Below, one piece after another: positions 23,788 to 34,724 of a DNA stretch of 64,000 bases (position 1 is the stretch's first letter; each line of letters opens with the position of its first letter). Both the position numbers and the translations under genes were made by a program. Below the pieces are notes generated by a model, which was not told where the DNA came from, ran no database searches, and worked only from the letters and a program-made list of their open reading frames with translations. This stretch comes from Flabesymbios commensalis (Eukaryota; Annelida; Polychaeta; Terebellida; Flabelligeridae): contig OZ024902.1 in assembly GCA_964017125.1 (NCBI GenBank), positions 55,786,791 to 55,850,790 of the forward strand. Direction: 5' to 3'.

Positions 23788-24381
23788 ACACCGGTACAAC
23801 CCCGAACTAGCATTGTATCACAACGCAATAAGCTTACTCCCAACAAACTGAATATTAAGTGGGCAGTAGGATTATTTCCGAATAGGGTTGACAATCCTGT
23901 GTTTTTAGAAGCTAAATTTCGAACAGAATAAATTTTATGTCCAGGCGGAAAAAAATAATAAATAATCCGCCACCTGCTACCAATACCCTCCTTTTTGGGC
24001 AGCTCCCTTGGTAGTTGACCAGAGTGCTGGATCTCACATGAGAAAGTGGCTTGTGAGTTCAGAAGAGCTTTCCTATCTTGTACAGCGGTCTCTTCCCTCT
24101 ATCCACTAACAGTGCCTCGATTGCTACCTCGAGTAGTCGTTAGGGAATACTGAAGGAGAGCTGGGGGCCGAGGTCGGGGTACTCGCAGTGGGGTTGTCTA
24201 GCCTGTTACTCAGGGATCTGATTGTCTGTAGCTCTTGGTCTCGTGCCTAGGTTTCAGAGCAATCGACAATTGTCGGAAGGCCCGGGCAGCCTGAAAGGGC
24301 TCGCTAACTCAACAAACAAACAGGAGGAAGATATGCTGGTTAAGGCTACAGCCAGGACTTCTTCAGCGGCACAAAAGCGCG
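23788..24381. other. Intergenic, moderately GC-rich
   Basis: No domain, RNA fold or clear terminus. 24010-24080 faintly resembles a decayed tRNA-type sequence but lacks a usable B box. Confidence 0.35.
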
Positions 24382-24554
24382 GGGGAGCCTCCGTGCCCGA
24401 GAGGTAGCGTACTCGGCCTCAGACCTCCCGGGTTTGAATTTCGAATCCTGGTGTCTGGAGGGCAGTGTCATCTCACCATCCTCAGGAGGTTCTCCTGGCC
24501 CAATTTAGCCTGTATGTGCACAAAAGTGGCCTAAGGCCCGATTCATTTCATTTT
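24382..24554 (+). mobile_element. tRNA-derived SINE, copy 1
   Basis: The head GGGGAGCCTCCGTGCCCGAG, an A-box-like GAGAGGTAGCGT and the B-box-like TTTCGAATCC are followed by a body (TCACCATCCTCAGGAGGTTC, GCCTGTATGTGCACAAAAG) and an ATTCATTTC tail. A second copy lies at 51731-51901 on the other strand. Family A copy 1 starts directly at its tail. Confidence 0.8.
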
Positions 24555-26859
24555 TAGCTCCCGCCGGCACCGTAGGTAAGACGGAGGGAGCTATGGATTC
24601 TACCTCCGTTCTGTTTTTTACCTCTTCTTTTGCCTATAACTTTGCAAGAAAATAAGCTAGGATAACAATTTTTGGTATGTGGGTTACTTCCAGGTGGATA
24701 ATAGACAGGTTAAAATATTTTTAATCGAACTTCAATATGCAAGGTTGAAGAGGAGAAAATGATGATGTTACGGCGTTGGGCCCTTTGGCCGTCCGTGAAC
24801 ATTTCGTTTCCGGAGCATATCTCTGAAAGTACTTGTCCGATTGTCTTCAAATTTTACACACAACACCTCTAGGGGGTCTAGTTGTGCCTTTTGGGGTATA
24901 TGAACTTTCACCTACTTTTGGTTCCGAACTATGACCTATTTAGACTTTTTGACACACACTTCGTTTCCGGAGCAGATCTCGAAAAGTACTGGGCCGATTA
25001 CAGTCATGTTGCACATACATGTTCTCTGAGGTCCCTAGTTGTGCCTTTTCAGGTTTTTAGACCTTGACCTTAAAGTTGACCCAGCACTTTGACCTAATTT
25101 ATAACATCGGTAAATCCGACTGAACTATTTTGCGGAATATCATGAAAACCGCTCAAGATAGCTACACCATTACTATAAAACAAATTGTAAGGTTTCAGGA
25201 GAGGATGCATCTTGAAAAATTTCAAGTCGATAAAATTCAAAATGGCCGCCCATCGGCCATTATTCACCTCGACAGGCCTGATACTGCGGAATATCATTAA
25301 AACCGCTCAAGATAGCTACACCATTACTATAAAACAAATTGTGAGCTTTCAGGAGAGGATGCATCTTAAAAAAATTCAAGTCGATGAAATTCAAAATGGC
25401 CGCCTATCGGCCATTATTCACCTCGACAGGCCTTATATTGCGGAATATCATGAAAACCGCTTAAGATAGCTACACCATTTTTATAAAACAAATTGTAAGG
25501 TTTCAAGAGAGGAGAGGATGCATCTTGAAAAAATTCGACTTGAGCAAATTCAAAATGGCCGCCTTTCGGCCTTTATTCACTTTCACATGACCGTTATTTG
25601 GTAAACCGTGCTAGATGGCTAGACCAATACTATAAAACGAAATACGAGATTTCAGATGAGGATGCACCTTGAAAAATGTTGACTTATTAAAATTCAAAAT
25701 GGCCGCCTTTTCGGCCATTATTCATTTTCACATGGCCGATATTTGGTAAACCGTGCTAGATGGCTAGATCATTACTATAAAGCAAAATGTGAGTTTTCGG
25801 GGGAGGATGCACCCTGAAATTTTTTAACTCACGAATTCAAAATGGCCGAAAATCAGCATTATTTACCTCGATAGGCCTGATATCAGATAAACCGTGCTAG
25901 ATAGCTAGACCATTACTGAAAAACAAAATGTGACGTTTCCGGAGAGGATGCCTTTTAAAAACTTTCGACTCAATCAAATTCAAAATGGCCGCCTATCGGC
26001 CACTATTTACTTTCACATTGCTGATATTTGGTAAACCGTGTTAGATAGCTAGATCATTACTATAAAACAAAATGTGAGATTTCAGGAGAGGATGCATCTT
26101 GAAAAAATTTGACTCGTTCAAATTGAAAATGGCCGCCTATCGGCCATTATTCACTTTCACATGGCCGTTATTTAGTAAACCGTACTAGATTGCTAGACCA
26201 TTACTATAAAACAAAATGTGAGATTTCAGGAAAGGATGCATCTTGAAAAAATTCAACTTGATCAAACTCAAAATGGCTGCCTTTAAGCCATTATTCACTT
26301 CCACATGGCCGTTATTTGGTAAACTGTGCTAGATGGCTAGACCATTACTTTAAAACAAAATGTGAAATTTCAGGAGAGATTGCATCTTGAAAAATTTAGA
26401 CCCGATCAAACTCAAAATAGCCGCCTGCCTATCGGCCATTATTTACTTTCACATGCCCAATATTTTGCAAACTGTGTTAGATGCTAGTCCATTACTATGA
26501 GACAAAAGGTGAGGTTTCGGGGGACGATGCACCCTGAAATTTTTTAACTAGTCTCTATCGAATTCAAAATGACCGTAAATCAGCCATTATTTACCTCGAT
26601 TGGCCTGACATCGGGTAAACCGTGACAGATAGGTAGACCATTACCGGGATACTGATTGGGATCATTAATTTCAATGGAGGTTTGCAATCTCTGACAGACT
26701 GTCTAGTTCTTATCTTCCTCTTAGACTGAGTCTCTTAGACCTAGTTGTCTTGCGTCTTGATTTTTGACCTAGCCTAGGACTACATTAATAACCCTACACA
26801 AAATTGCTTAAATCAAATTCTAATTCGGAGCGGGAGCTCCTGGACTTATGTAGTCTTGT
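24555..26859 (+). mobile_element. Family A Helitron-like element, copy 1
   Basis: The start TTAGCTCCCGCC is followed by a ~570-bp unique 5' part, then about 10 tandem ~140-150 bp monomers, then a ~210-bp unique 3' part. The 3' part ends in two short hairpins (GGAGC-GGGA-GCTCC and GACT-TATGT-AGTC) and TCTTGT. No terminal inverted repeats or target duplication. This layout fits non-autonomous Helitron/Helentron-type elements with internal satellites; no Rep/helicase is present. Each monomer contains AAAATGGCCGCC, the reverse of GGCGGCCATTTT. Confidence 0.75.
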
Positions 26860-26928
26860 CATTAACAAAAGCGCGGGGCATTCAATACAAAGGTTGGGTT
26901 GATGTATGGCAAGTGGCGTAAACAGCGG

Positions 26929-27128
26929 NNNNNNNNNNNNNNNNNNNNNNNNNNNNNNNNNNNNNNNNNNNNNNNNNNNNNNNNNNNNNNNNNNNNNNNN
27001 NNNNNNNNNNNNNNNNNNNNNNNNNNNNNNNNNNNNNNNNNNNNNNNNNNNNNNNNNNNNNNNNNNNNNNNNNNNNNNNNNNNNNNNNNNNNNNNNNNNN
27101 NNNNNNNNNNNNNNNNNNNNNNNNNNNN
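26929..27128. other. Assembly gap (200 N)
   Basis: Exactly 200 unknown bases, so the true length is probably unknown. Reading frames across it are meaningless. Confidence 0.99.
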
Positions 27129-27540
27129 CTCGTGAGTATATTCATGATATTTTTGACAGGCTGCAGTGTTTCAATTATGCCACTGGGGCCTACTTTAATA
27201 CTATCTGCTAGTGTAATTATAATGCATCATGCACTGAGATAAGATGGAAGAGCAGCGTAGGCCTACATAAGTAATGTATGTATCCATATACAACTATTAC
27301 ACCAGTATTACACAAGCTGTGCTTTGAAACAGAAATGATAATGTCGCAAATTAACCGTTTACCCGCTAAGTTATATTATTTAACCCTTAAAGCGCTGAAT
27401 TGATTTGTAAAAAAACATCGCAACCAAAGGGATTTTTTCACCTGGAAATCATCATAAATGTCTCAGTTAGCTCTTTCCGATTCATTTGGATGCCTATATG
27501 TTAGGGGGTATACGGCCATTAGAAATATTTCTACTCTGAC
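27129..27540. other. Intergenic after gap, nothing recognised
   Basis: AT-rich. TTAACCCTTAAAGCG near 27380 resembles a TTAA-type transposon end without a visible partner. Confidence 0.4.
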
Positions 27541-27620
27541 AGTGCGGGGATCGACTTTAGTCGTCAGAATCTGACGTCTACAGGCGTCAGATGCTGACGG
27601 CTAAAGTCGATCCCCGCGCT
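27541..27620. repeat. 80-bp nested hairpin
   Basis: Arms of about 37 nt (GCGGGGATCGACTTTAG with CTAAAGTCGATCCCCGC) pair with few mismatches around a 6-nt loop. Each arm also contains its own palindrome, CGTCAGAATCTGACG on the left and CGTCAGATGCTGACG on the right. It may be a tiny foldback element or a structured RNA locus; its function is unknown. Confidence 0.85.
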
Positions 27621-27945
27621 ATAAGGGTCAATTTTTCACTCACCCGAAGTTGTGGTTCGCGGCTTACCAGCATTAAAACAACACTGGGGCGACGACCTGC
27701 GTTTCTTGTGTTGTTTAGTAGTTTGACCTGTAATAGCCGAAGTGTCCTCAGAAAGCAGGTTAATTATTCATAGCCTCTATATGCAGATAATTTGAAGGGG
27801 TCATGCACCTTATCAGCTTTTTCCTTCACAGGATATGTATGTCTTTAGAAATGATAAAAATAAGATTACTAAATATTTTATTCAGATCTTTCCCAGCTAG
27901 CATCCACTTGATATATTCATGTATGGTCACATTACGTTTTGATAA

Positions 27946-28026
27946 TTCGTAGCCTCGGAGCTAAAGGATCCTATCTGCCACTCTAACGAGTGTCAGATAG
28001 GATCCTTTAGCTCCGAGGCGACGAAG
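27946..28026. repeat. 81-bp near-perfect hairpin
   Basis: GCCTCGGAGCTAAAGGATCC pairs with GGATCCTTTAGCTCCGAGGC, extended inward through CACTC-TAAC-GAGTG and outward through TTCGT/ACGAA, with only about two mismatches over the whole length. Confidence 0.88.
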
Positions 28027-28704
28027 TGTATTTGTCTATAATGCAGATCATAGCTGATTATCACGGATTGAAATATTAACAGTCGGGGTAATAGTATCAT
28101 CTATTTTTTTGCATCTACAGGTTCTATATCGCAATATACAAGTCCAATAACATGTTTTTTACGCATCATCAGATTAAGCATTGTGAAGATGCTGGTACAA
28201 TTTTGGTGGTGGGATAAACACAATATTTATATATCTTTATGTCTTCGGTTTGAAAATACATAATTATATGATTATTTCGTACGTTGACGCATAATTGTGT
28301 AAGCCTAGGCCCACTTCCATCTTATTAGTGTATATTGCGTGAAAATAGATATAGTGTATATTGTGCTTCTAACTTTCCAATAGCCAGCCTGGAGTGTGAA
28401 TTGTTGTCTATGGTAGGCCTACTGTGCACCATTAAAAACTCTTGAAATCAATCGATGATAAAAATGTCATAGCCCTCTACTTCGGGCTTCCATTTCTCTC
28501 TATATATTGCCACAATGTGCATCAAACGATATTAATTCTCTCTAAGGTGAATAACAATATCATAAGGAAATGAATATGATATGTAACCAAATAATTGTTA
28601 TACAAGACAATATACTAGTAAAGCATCGTAAGATGGGCAGAAAATGGACAACTTTACTTAGAAACATGTAGGATATGTGTTTATTATCCCGGTTTTAAAT
28701 TGAA
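28027..28704. other. Intergenic, nothing recognised
   Basis: AT-rich with several TAGGCCTA words; no supported feature. Confidence 0.4.
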
Positions 28705-30170
28705 ATTGTCCACATTTTGTTTCATAGTAAGGGTCCACCCATCTAGCACGGTTTATCAAATATCGGCCATGTAAAAATAAATAATGGCCGATAGGTGGCC
28801 ATTTTGAATTTCATGGAGTCAACATTTTTCAAGATGCATCCCCTCCTGAAATATCACATTTTATTTTATAGTAATGGTCTAGCTATCTAGCATGGTTTAC
28901 CCGATATCAGGCCTGTTGAGGTAAAAAATGACCGATTGTCAGCCATTTTGAATTCAATAGAGTTCCGGGGTGCATCCTACCCTGGAAACTAACATTTTGT
29001 TTTATAGTAGCCTAATGGTCTAGCCATCTAGCATGGTTTACCAAATAATGGCCATGTTAAAATAAATAATGTCCGATAGGTGGCCATTTTGAATTTTATG
29101 GAGTCAACATTTTTCAAGATGCATTCCACCCTGAAATCTCACATTTTAATTTATAGTAATGGTCTAGCTATCTAGGTAGGTTTACCCGATATCAGGCCTG
29201 TCGAGGTACAAAATGGCCGATTGTCGGCAAATTTTAATTCAATAGAGTTAAAAATTTCCAGGGTGCATCCTCCCCCGGAAACTAACATTTTGTTTTATAT
29301 AGTATTAATGGTCTAGCTATCTAGCACGGTTTACCAAATATTGGCTATGTGAAAATAAATAATGACCGATACGCTGCCATTTTGTATTTCATCGAGTCGA
29401 TTTTTTTTCTAGATGCATCCTCTCTTGAAATCTCACATTTTATTTTATATTAATGGTCTAGCTATCTAGCACGGTTTAATCGATATCAGGCCCGTCGAAG
29501 TAAATAATGGCCGATTGTCGGCCATTTTGATTTTTTTTTTAGTAGTAAATTTTCAGGGTGCATCCTCTCCTAAAACCTTACAATTTGTTTTATAGTAATG
29601 GTGTAGCTATCTTGAACGGTTTTCATGATTTTTCGCAAAATATTTCAGTCTGATATATCGATGTTATAAATTAGGTCAAAGTGCTGGGTCAACTTTAAGG
29701 TCAAGGTTAAAAAACCCGAAAAGGCATAACTAGGGACCTTAGAGATCATGTATGTGCAATATCTAATCGGCCCAGTAGTTTTCGAGATCTGCTCCGGAAA
29801 CTGCAGAAAGTGCGTCTAAAAACGTCTAAATAGGTAATAGCACTGAACCAAAAGTAGGTCAAACTTCATATACCCCAAAAGGCACAACTAGATCCCCTAG
29901 AGGTGTTGTGTGTAAAATCGGACAAGTACATCCTGAGATATGCTCCGGAAACAAAATGTTCACGGACGACCCAACGCCGTAACATCATTTTCTCCTTTGC
30001 GACCTAGCGTATTGAATTCAGATTAAAAATATTTTAAGCTGTCCATTATCCACCTAAAAGTAACCCACATACCAAAAATTGATATCCTAGGTTATTTTCT
30101 TACAAAGTTATAGCCAAAAAAAGAGGTAAAAACCTGGACGGAGGCAGAATCCATAGCTCCCTCTGTCGCA
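28705..30170 (-). mobile_element. Family A Helitron-like element, copy 2 (3'-truncated)
   Basis: Minus-strand copy containing about six monomers and the unique 5' part (TTTCCGGAGCATATCTC, ACATACCAAAAATTG in reverse). The terminal CCCGCCGGCACCG block has decayed (CCCTCTGTCGCACC), and the 3' part with the AACAAGA terminus is absent. It is more diverged than copies 1, 3 and 4, hence older. Confidence 0.75.
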
Positions 30171-30609
30171 CCATCAACAAAGAAATTGTGTTCGCTAACG
30201 TTAGGTCTGGATCGTTGGTCCCAGTACGTACTGTGCACTAAAATATCTATATAGTAGCATCTCAGACGACACACATCAAGTTACATTTTGTGCACAATTT
30301 GATGAAATGTGGCACCTACTACATAAGAGTACGGTAGTAGAAATTGACCTTTGGAATTTTGCTAGGTAATTGTGGAACAGTTTTAGGAAATGTCAAATTG
30401 TATCATTTTGATAGAAACTAGAACAGGAGGTCCCGAACTCCGAGGCCCGGCTTTAGTCTGTTTGAGTGCTATAGACAAAAAATCGGCTTAATATTTTCTA
30501 AACATAACAGTTTTTCGGTCTTCCTCATGAGCCAGAATCCTAAATGTCCAGGCTATAATTAGGGAAAGAACCAAGGAGACAAGTTAAAAAATATCTTCAA
30601 CGTGTATTC

Positions 30610-31150
30610 CTTCCACCACCATCGCCGGTACTGGCCAATATTCACTCAATACTTGCCTATGATGTATCTCGTACAGAAGATGTAGGCTTAGCCACCAAAT
30701 TCCAGTTCAATGTTGGGCCAGCGTCGCAGCCCATTGCTGGCTCGATGCCGGTCAATTGTCTACGACGCTGGCCCAACACTAATCTATCACTGGGTCTGCT
30801 GTATCCTTTGTGGAAACACGTGGCATTCACCCAATACTGTTTCAATGTTGACCAACAGTCTTCGACGCTGGCCCGATATGGAAACAGCATTGGGTGATTG
30901 TACCATGTTTTCTGACTGCTGCATTCTAAGTCAACACCGACCCAAGGTTGGCTCAATGTTGGGCCATCATCTGCGACGCTAGCCCAACATTGAGCCAACA
31001 TGGGTCGGTGTGTTGTGCTTACTGGGTTGTTATGCGGGTGACGCTTGCCATCCCGGCGCCAGAAACACCAGATAACACGATACATTGGCACAATGCTGAT
31101 GTAATGCTGGGCCACCGTCTGCGACGCTGGGCCAACCTTATCCCAGCCAA
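30610..31150. mobile_element. Cluster of GGCCCAACATTG foldback MITEs
   Basis: At least four inverted pairs around CGACGCTGGCCC / GGGCCAGCGTCG cores, for example 30700-30780, 30840-30900 and 30940-31020. The long overlapping frames on both strands arise from this palindromy. Confidence 0.65.
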
Positions 31151-31379
31151 AACCTTTCAAGCTCTAATCACTGTATTTAATCGTGAATGTATATTTTCTG
31201 AACACTTTTTAAAGACGAAAGTACCTAACCTGGGGACCTCAACAATATATTCGACATGTTCATAATACTGGTGTACAGAAATGTCAACCGTCTCCCACAC
31301 ACAGCACTCCTCCTTCCCCTAAATAGGACACAAACTCAGGTAAAACCAGAGTGTTAATGACACAGAAGCTCATCCTTAA

Positions 31380-31660
31380 TTAGGGCAAGTTGACTACAAA
31401 TTCAAATTTCTGAAATGCGTGAGGCAGTTCTATGCACATGCACAGCTCTTTCAAATAAACTAAACACAACTGAAATCAGATAAGAATTGAGGGAGGAGAA
31501 ACATTTCATGTGAATTGTGGACAGAGTGCTCTAATTAGGTCCTAATTAGGTCATAAGTTAAATAACAATTAAATTTTCTGAAATCCGCGAGGAAGTTTAA
31601 TGCACATGCACGAGCTCTTTTAAACAAACCAAACAGATTTGAAATCGGATAAGAATTAAC
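31380..31660 (+). repeat. Family C satellite, ~165-bp unit
   Basis: About 1.7 units with GTGAATTGTGGACAGAGTGC, AATTAGGTCATAAGTTA, ATGCACATGCACGAGCTC and AACAAACCAAACAGA-type words. The same monomer recurs at 49800-50130 and, inverted, at 10260-10310. Confidence 0.8.
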
Positions 31661-32128
31661 CCTTGTCCTGCTAGTCCCGTATATATACGGGCTTAAGGAT
31701 GTTTTAGATAAATAAAAATATGATTTAATTTGATAAAATGTTTTTTGGTAGATGCTTATTAGTTGATCTAATAATTTAACATTGGACTATTTTTCCCAAA
31801 TAGAGATATTTTTCGTCATTTGAAACTGGAAATTGCGTTAACCAATCTTGTATTAAGAGTGAAAATAGCTTTTAAGCGCATAAGTTAAACACACCTATGT
31901 TTTGAAGGCAAATTAATCTGCCGAACAAATAGCCAACGTGGTTCAAACAGAACCTAAAACTGAAGGTTTCAGCCACAAATTGTGCTCATACAAAATCGTG
32001 GGACTTTTCTTGGAACTGTCATATCTAAGACTTACCCTCAACTAATCATATAGCCAATAGGTTGATTGGAATCAGTGGCATTTCAGCTACATGATCGCAT
32101 GCTCAGCTCAGCTGTCGCAACGTCATTT
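31661..32128. other. Intergenic, nothing recognised
   Basis: Contains CCCGTATATATACGGG, a perfect 16-bp palindrome near 31676, and otherwise featureless AT-rich sequence. Confidence 0.4.
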
Positions 32129-33448
32129 AACAAGAGGCCAGCCGGCCACCATAATCACCCGCCCGCGTGATAGATAATTTTACAGGGTGCATACTGCCCT
32201 GAAGTCTCACATTCTGTTCTACAATAATAATGTGTATATTACTGTGTATATTACAGATATCGAAGTCAATGATGGTCGCAAGTCAGCATTTTTTTTATTT
32301 TGAGCAAGTTGCCATTAAGAGGGTATATATATACATTTCGTTTTATAGTATTTATTGGACTGGTATATTATATCCTATGGAATTTTTGCTCCAAGGTCTG
32401 ATGCTGTGTATATATTTAATGCATTATCAATGTTGAATTTTGTTGGTGAATTTTAATTTTATGTGTTTTTCTTAAGCAAAATAATCTTTTTTCACCCCAA
32501 AAAGTGACGCATTTTTCGGCGGCTGCTCTAAAACTATATACATGGGGTTTTCGGAAGGGGTGCAGTCACTTCGCCATAAACGGTGATGGTACACGGTTTA
32601 GACAGTAACTCACTTTGCTTCTCCTGTGCACGTTTAAAAACTTTAATAACAATCAGCCCATTTTGTTTTTTGTATCCTATTTTAAATTTATGCAAATTTG
32701 TACCGAATGTCCGGTACCAAATTATGTCATTTATGAAGGTTAGAGCATCTAATTATCTGGCACGGTTTGTCCGGTATCAAACATATCACAGGTAATTTGG
32801 CCGATAAAGGGCCATTTTGAATTTGATCAATTGAAAATTTACAGAGCATATCCTTACCTGAAACCGCACATTTTTTATTGTAGTAATGGTCTAGCTATAT
32901 GGCACGGTTTGTCAGATATCAGGCATATTCAAGTTAATTGTGGCCGATAATCGGCCATTTTTAATTGGATCAAGTTGAAATTTCTCAGAGCATATCCCTA
33001 CCTGAAACCACACATTTTGTTTTATAGTAATGGTCTAGCTATCTGACACGGTTTATCAAATATCAGGCATATTAAAGTTAATTATGGCCGATAGTCGGCC
33101 ATTTTGTATTTGTTCAAGTTGAACATTTTCAGAGCACATCCCTACCTGAAACCGCACATTTTGTTTAATAGTAATGGTTGAGCTATCTGGCACTGTTTGC
33201 CAAATATCAGGCATATCAAAGTTAATTATGGCCGATGGTCGGCCAATTAGGCTAAGTATAGATCAAATTTCAAAAAAACCAAAAGGCACATCTACACCCA
33301 CTAAGGGATGTGTGTATCAAAAATTAAAGAAATCCATGCTCGGGTCACAGAGTTCTGCTCCGGAAACGAAAATGCGGACGCTGGACGGACGGACGGACAT
33401 CCGAAGTGACGCCGATACCTCCCGCCCCAATTCGTCGGGCGGGGGATA
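32129..33448 (-). mobile_element. Family B Helitron-like element, copy 1
   Basis: The reverse-strand 3' end is AACAAGAGGCCAGCCGGCC (hairpin GGCC-GGCT-GGCC, then CTCTTGTT). The reverse-strand 5' end is TTATCCCCCGCCCGACGAA, followed by a GTCCGTCCGTCC tract and TTTCCGGAGCAGAACTC. Between lie about five ~140-bp monomers (CATATCCCTACCTGAAACC, GTTAATTATGGCCGAT, GGCCATTTTGAATTTG) related to, but distinct from, family A monomers. No protein-coding capacity. Confidence 0.75.
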
Positions 33449-33639
33449 AAAATAACTCTCCCTAGTTCTCTGAAATAACTAAGGTCCCAAGGGTTGCTGG
33501 TCAAGAAATCACTGCCCTGGTCTTCCTAGTAACATTGGTCCAATGTTGCTAGAGTGTTGGTAATTACTCTCTCACTAATTGATATGGCCTGCCATGTCAG
33601 TCAGAACTTTTCAGTCATACATGTATGATGGGTAGTACT

Positions 33640-33790
33640 GGCTGACTGCCGTTTCGGTGACGGCCCGACATTCCCAGTGCTTTGCTGACGTTAAAACAAT
33701 TAAATGCTGGTTTAATGGTCACGGGTCAGAGCTGCAGACGGTGGCCCGTGATTGAACCAACAGTGGAATAGTGAATTGTGTTGACTAGGC
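33640..33790. mobile_element. Degenerate MITE of the GGCCCAACATTG family
   Basis: Inverted TTAAATGCTGGTTTAATGG / GATTGAACCAACAGTGG-type arms around a GCTGCAGACGGTGGCCCG core, ending near TTGTGTTGACTAGG. Confidence 0.45.
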
Positions 33791-33954
33791 TACACAGTAG
33801 GCCATCATAATTAAATCTGGATCCAGTGCCGACGTAAAAAACATTGACCCGCAATTAAAACCTGTATCATATCTCTTTGGTGGACCGAATGGCCGGTACT
33901 TAAAAAAGTTAAAATCATATTATTTTTTGGATCAGAAAAGTTAAAGAAGTGTAC

Positions 33955-34724
33955 AAATAACTTTTATCATCATGGTTTTCCAAATTATGCCAATTGTGAA
34001 GGTTAGAGCATCTGACTATCTGGCATGGTTTGTCTGGTATCACATCAGCATATCAAAGTTAATTACGGCCGATAATCGGCCATTTTGAATTTGATCAAGT
34101 TGAAAATTTACAAAGCATATCCCTACTTGAAACCGCACTTTTTGTTTTGTAGTAATGGTCTAGCTATATGGCATGGTTTGTCAGATATCAGGCATAATAA
34201 AGTTAATTATGGCCAATAATCGGCCATTTTTGATTTGATCAAGTTTAAATTTCTCAGAGCATATCCCTACCTGAAACCGCACATTTTGTTTTATAGTAAT
34301 GGTCTAGACATCTGGCACGGTTTGCCAAATCTCAGGCATATCAAAGTTAATTATGGTCGATGGTCAGCCAATACACCCTTTTCAATAACAAAACGTACGC
34401 CACACGGTGAGCAACGCTGAACTGTTTTAATCAGACAACTGGCACATTTCAATGACAACACGCCACACAGTGAGCAACTCCGAACTATTTTAATCAGACG
34501 ATTGTTCACGCGCAAACTCGTGCAAGCAGTCTATTAAGTAGGTAAAATTTCAAAAACCCCAGAAGGCACATATACACCCCCTAAGGTATATGTGTATCAA
34601 AAATTGAAGAAATCCATGCTCGTGTTACAGAGCTCTGCTTCGGAAACGAAAATGCGGACGCCGGACGGATGGACATCCGAGGCGACACCAATACCTCCGC
34701 CCCCACTTCGTTGGGCAGGGGATA
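33955..34724 (-). mobile_element. Family B Helitron-like element, copy 2 (partial)
   Basis: Three monomers plus the 5' part (TCCGGACGGATGGACATCC-type tract on the plus strand, ending GGGCAGGGGATA). A ~150-bp foreign stretch (34377-34530) with two copies of CGCCACACGGTGAGCAAC separates the monomers from the 5' part. No 3' AACAAGA terminus. Confidence 0.7.

Noticed and set aside
24000-24080. Possible tRNA-like sequence
   Set aside because: No usable B box or acceptor pairing.
24882-25067. 61-codon frame present in three family A copies (also 43732-43917 and 61290-61475)
   Set aside because: It starts at TTG rather than ATG, lies in the non-coding 5' part, and is conserved only because the copies are young.
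26882-27211. Frames across the gap
   Set aside because: They are made of unknown bases.
30657-31160. 167-codon minus-strand frame
   Set aside because: It spans several palindromic MITEs, is mirrored by frames on the other strand, and has no domain.
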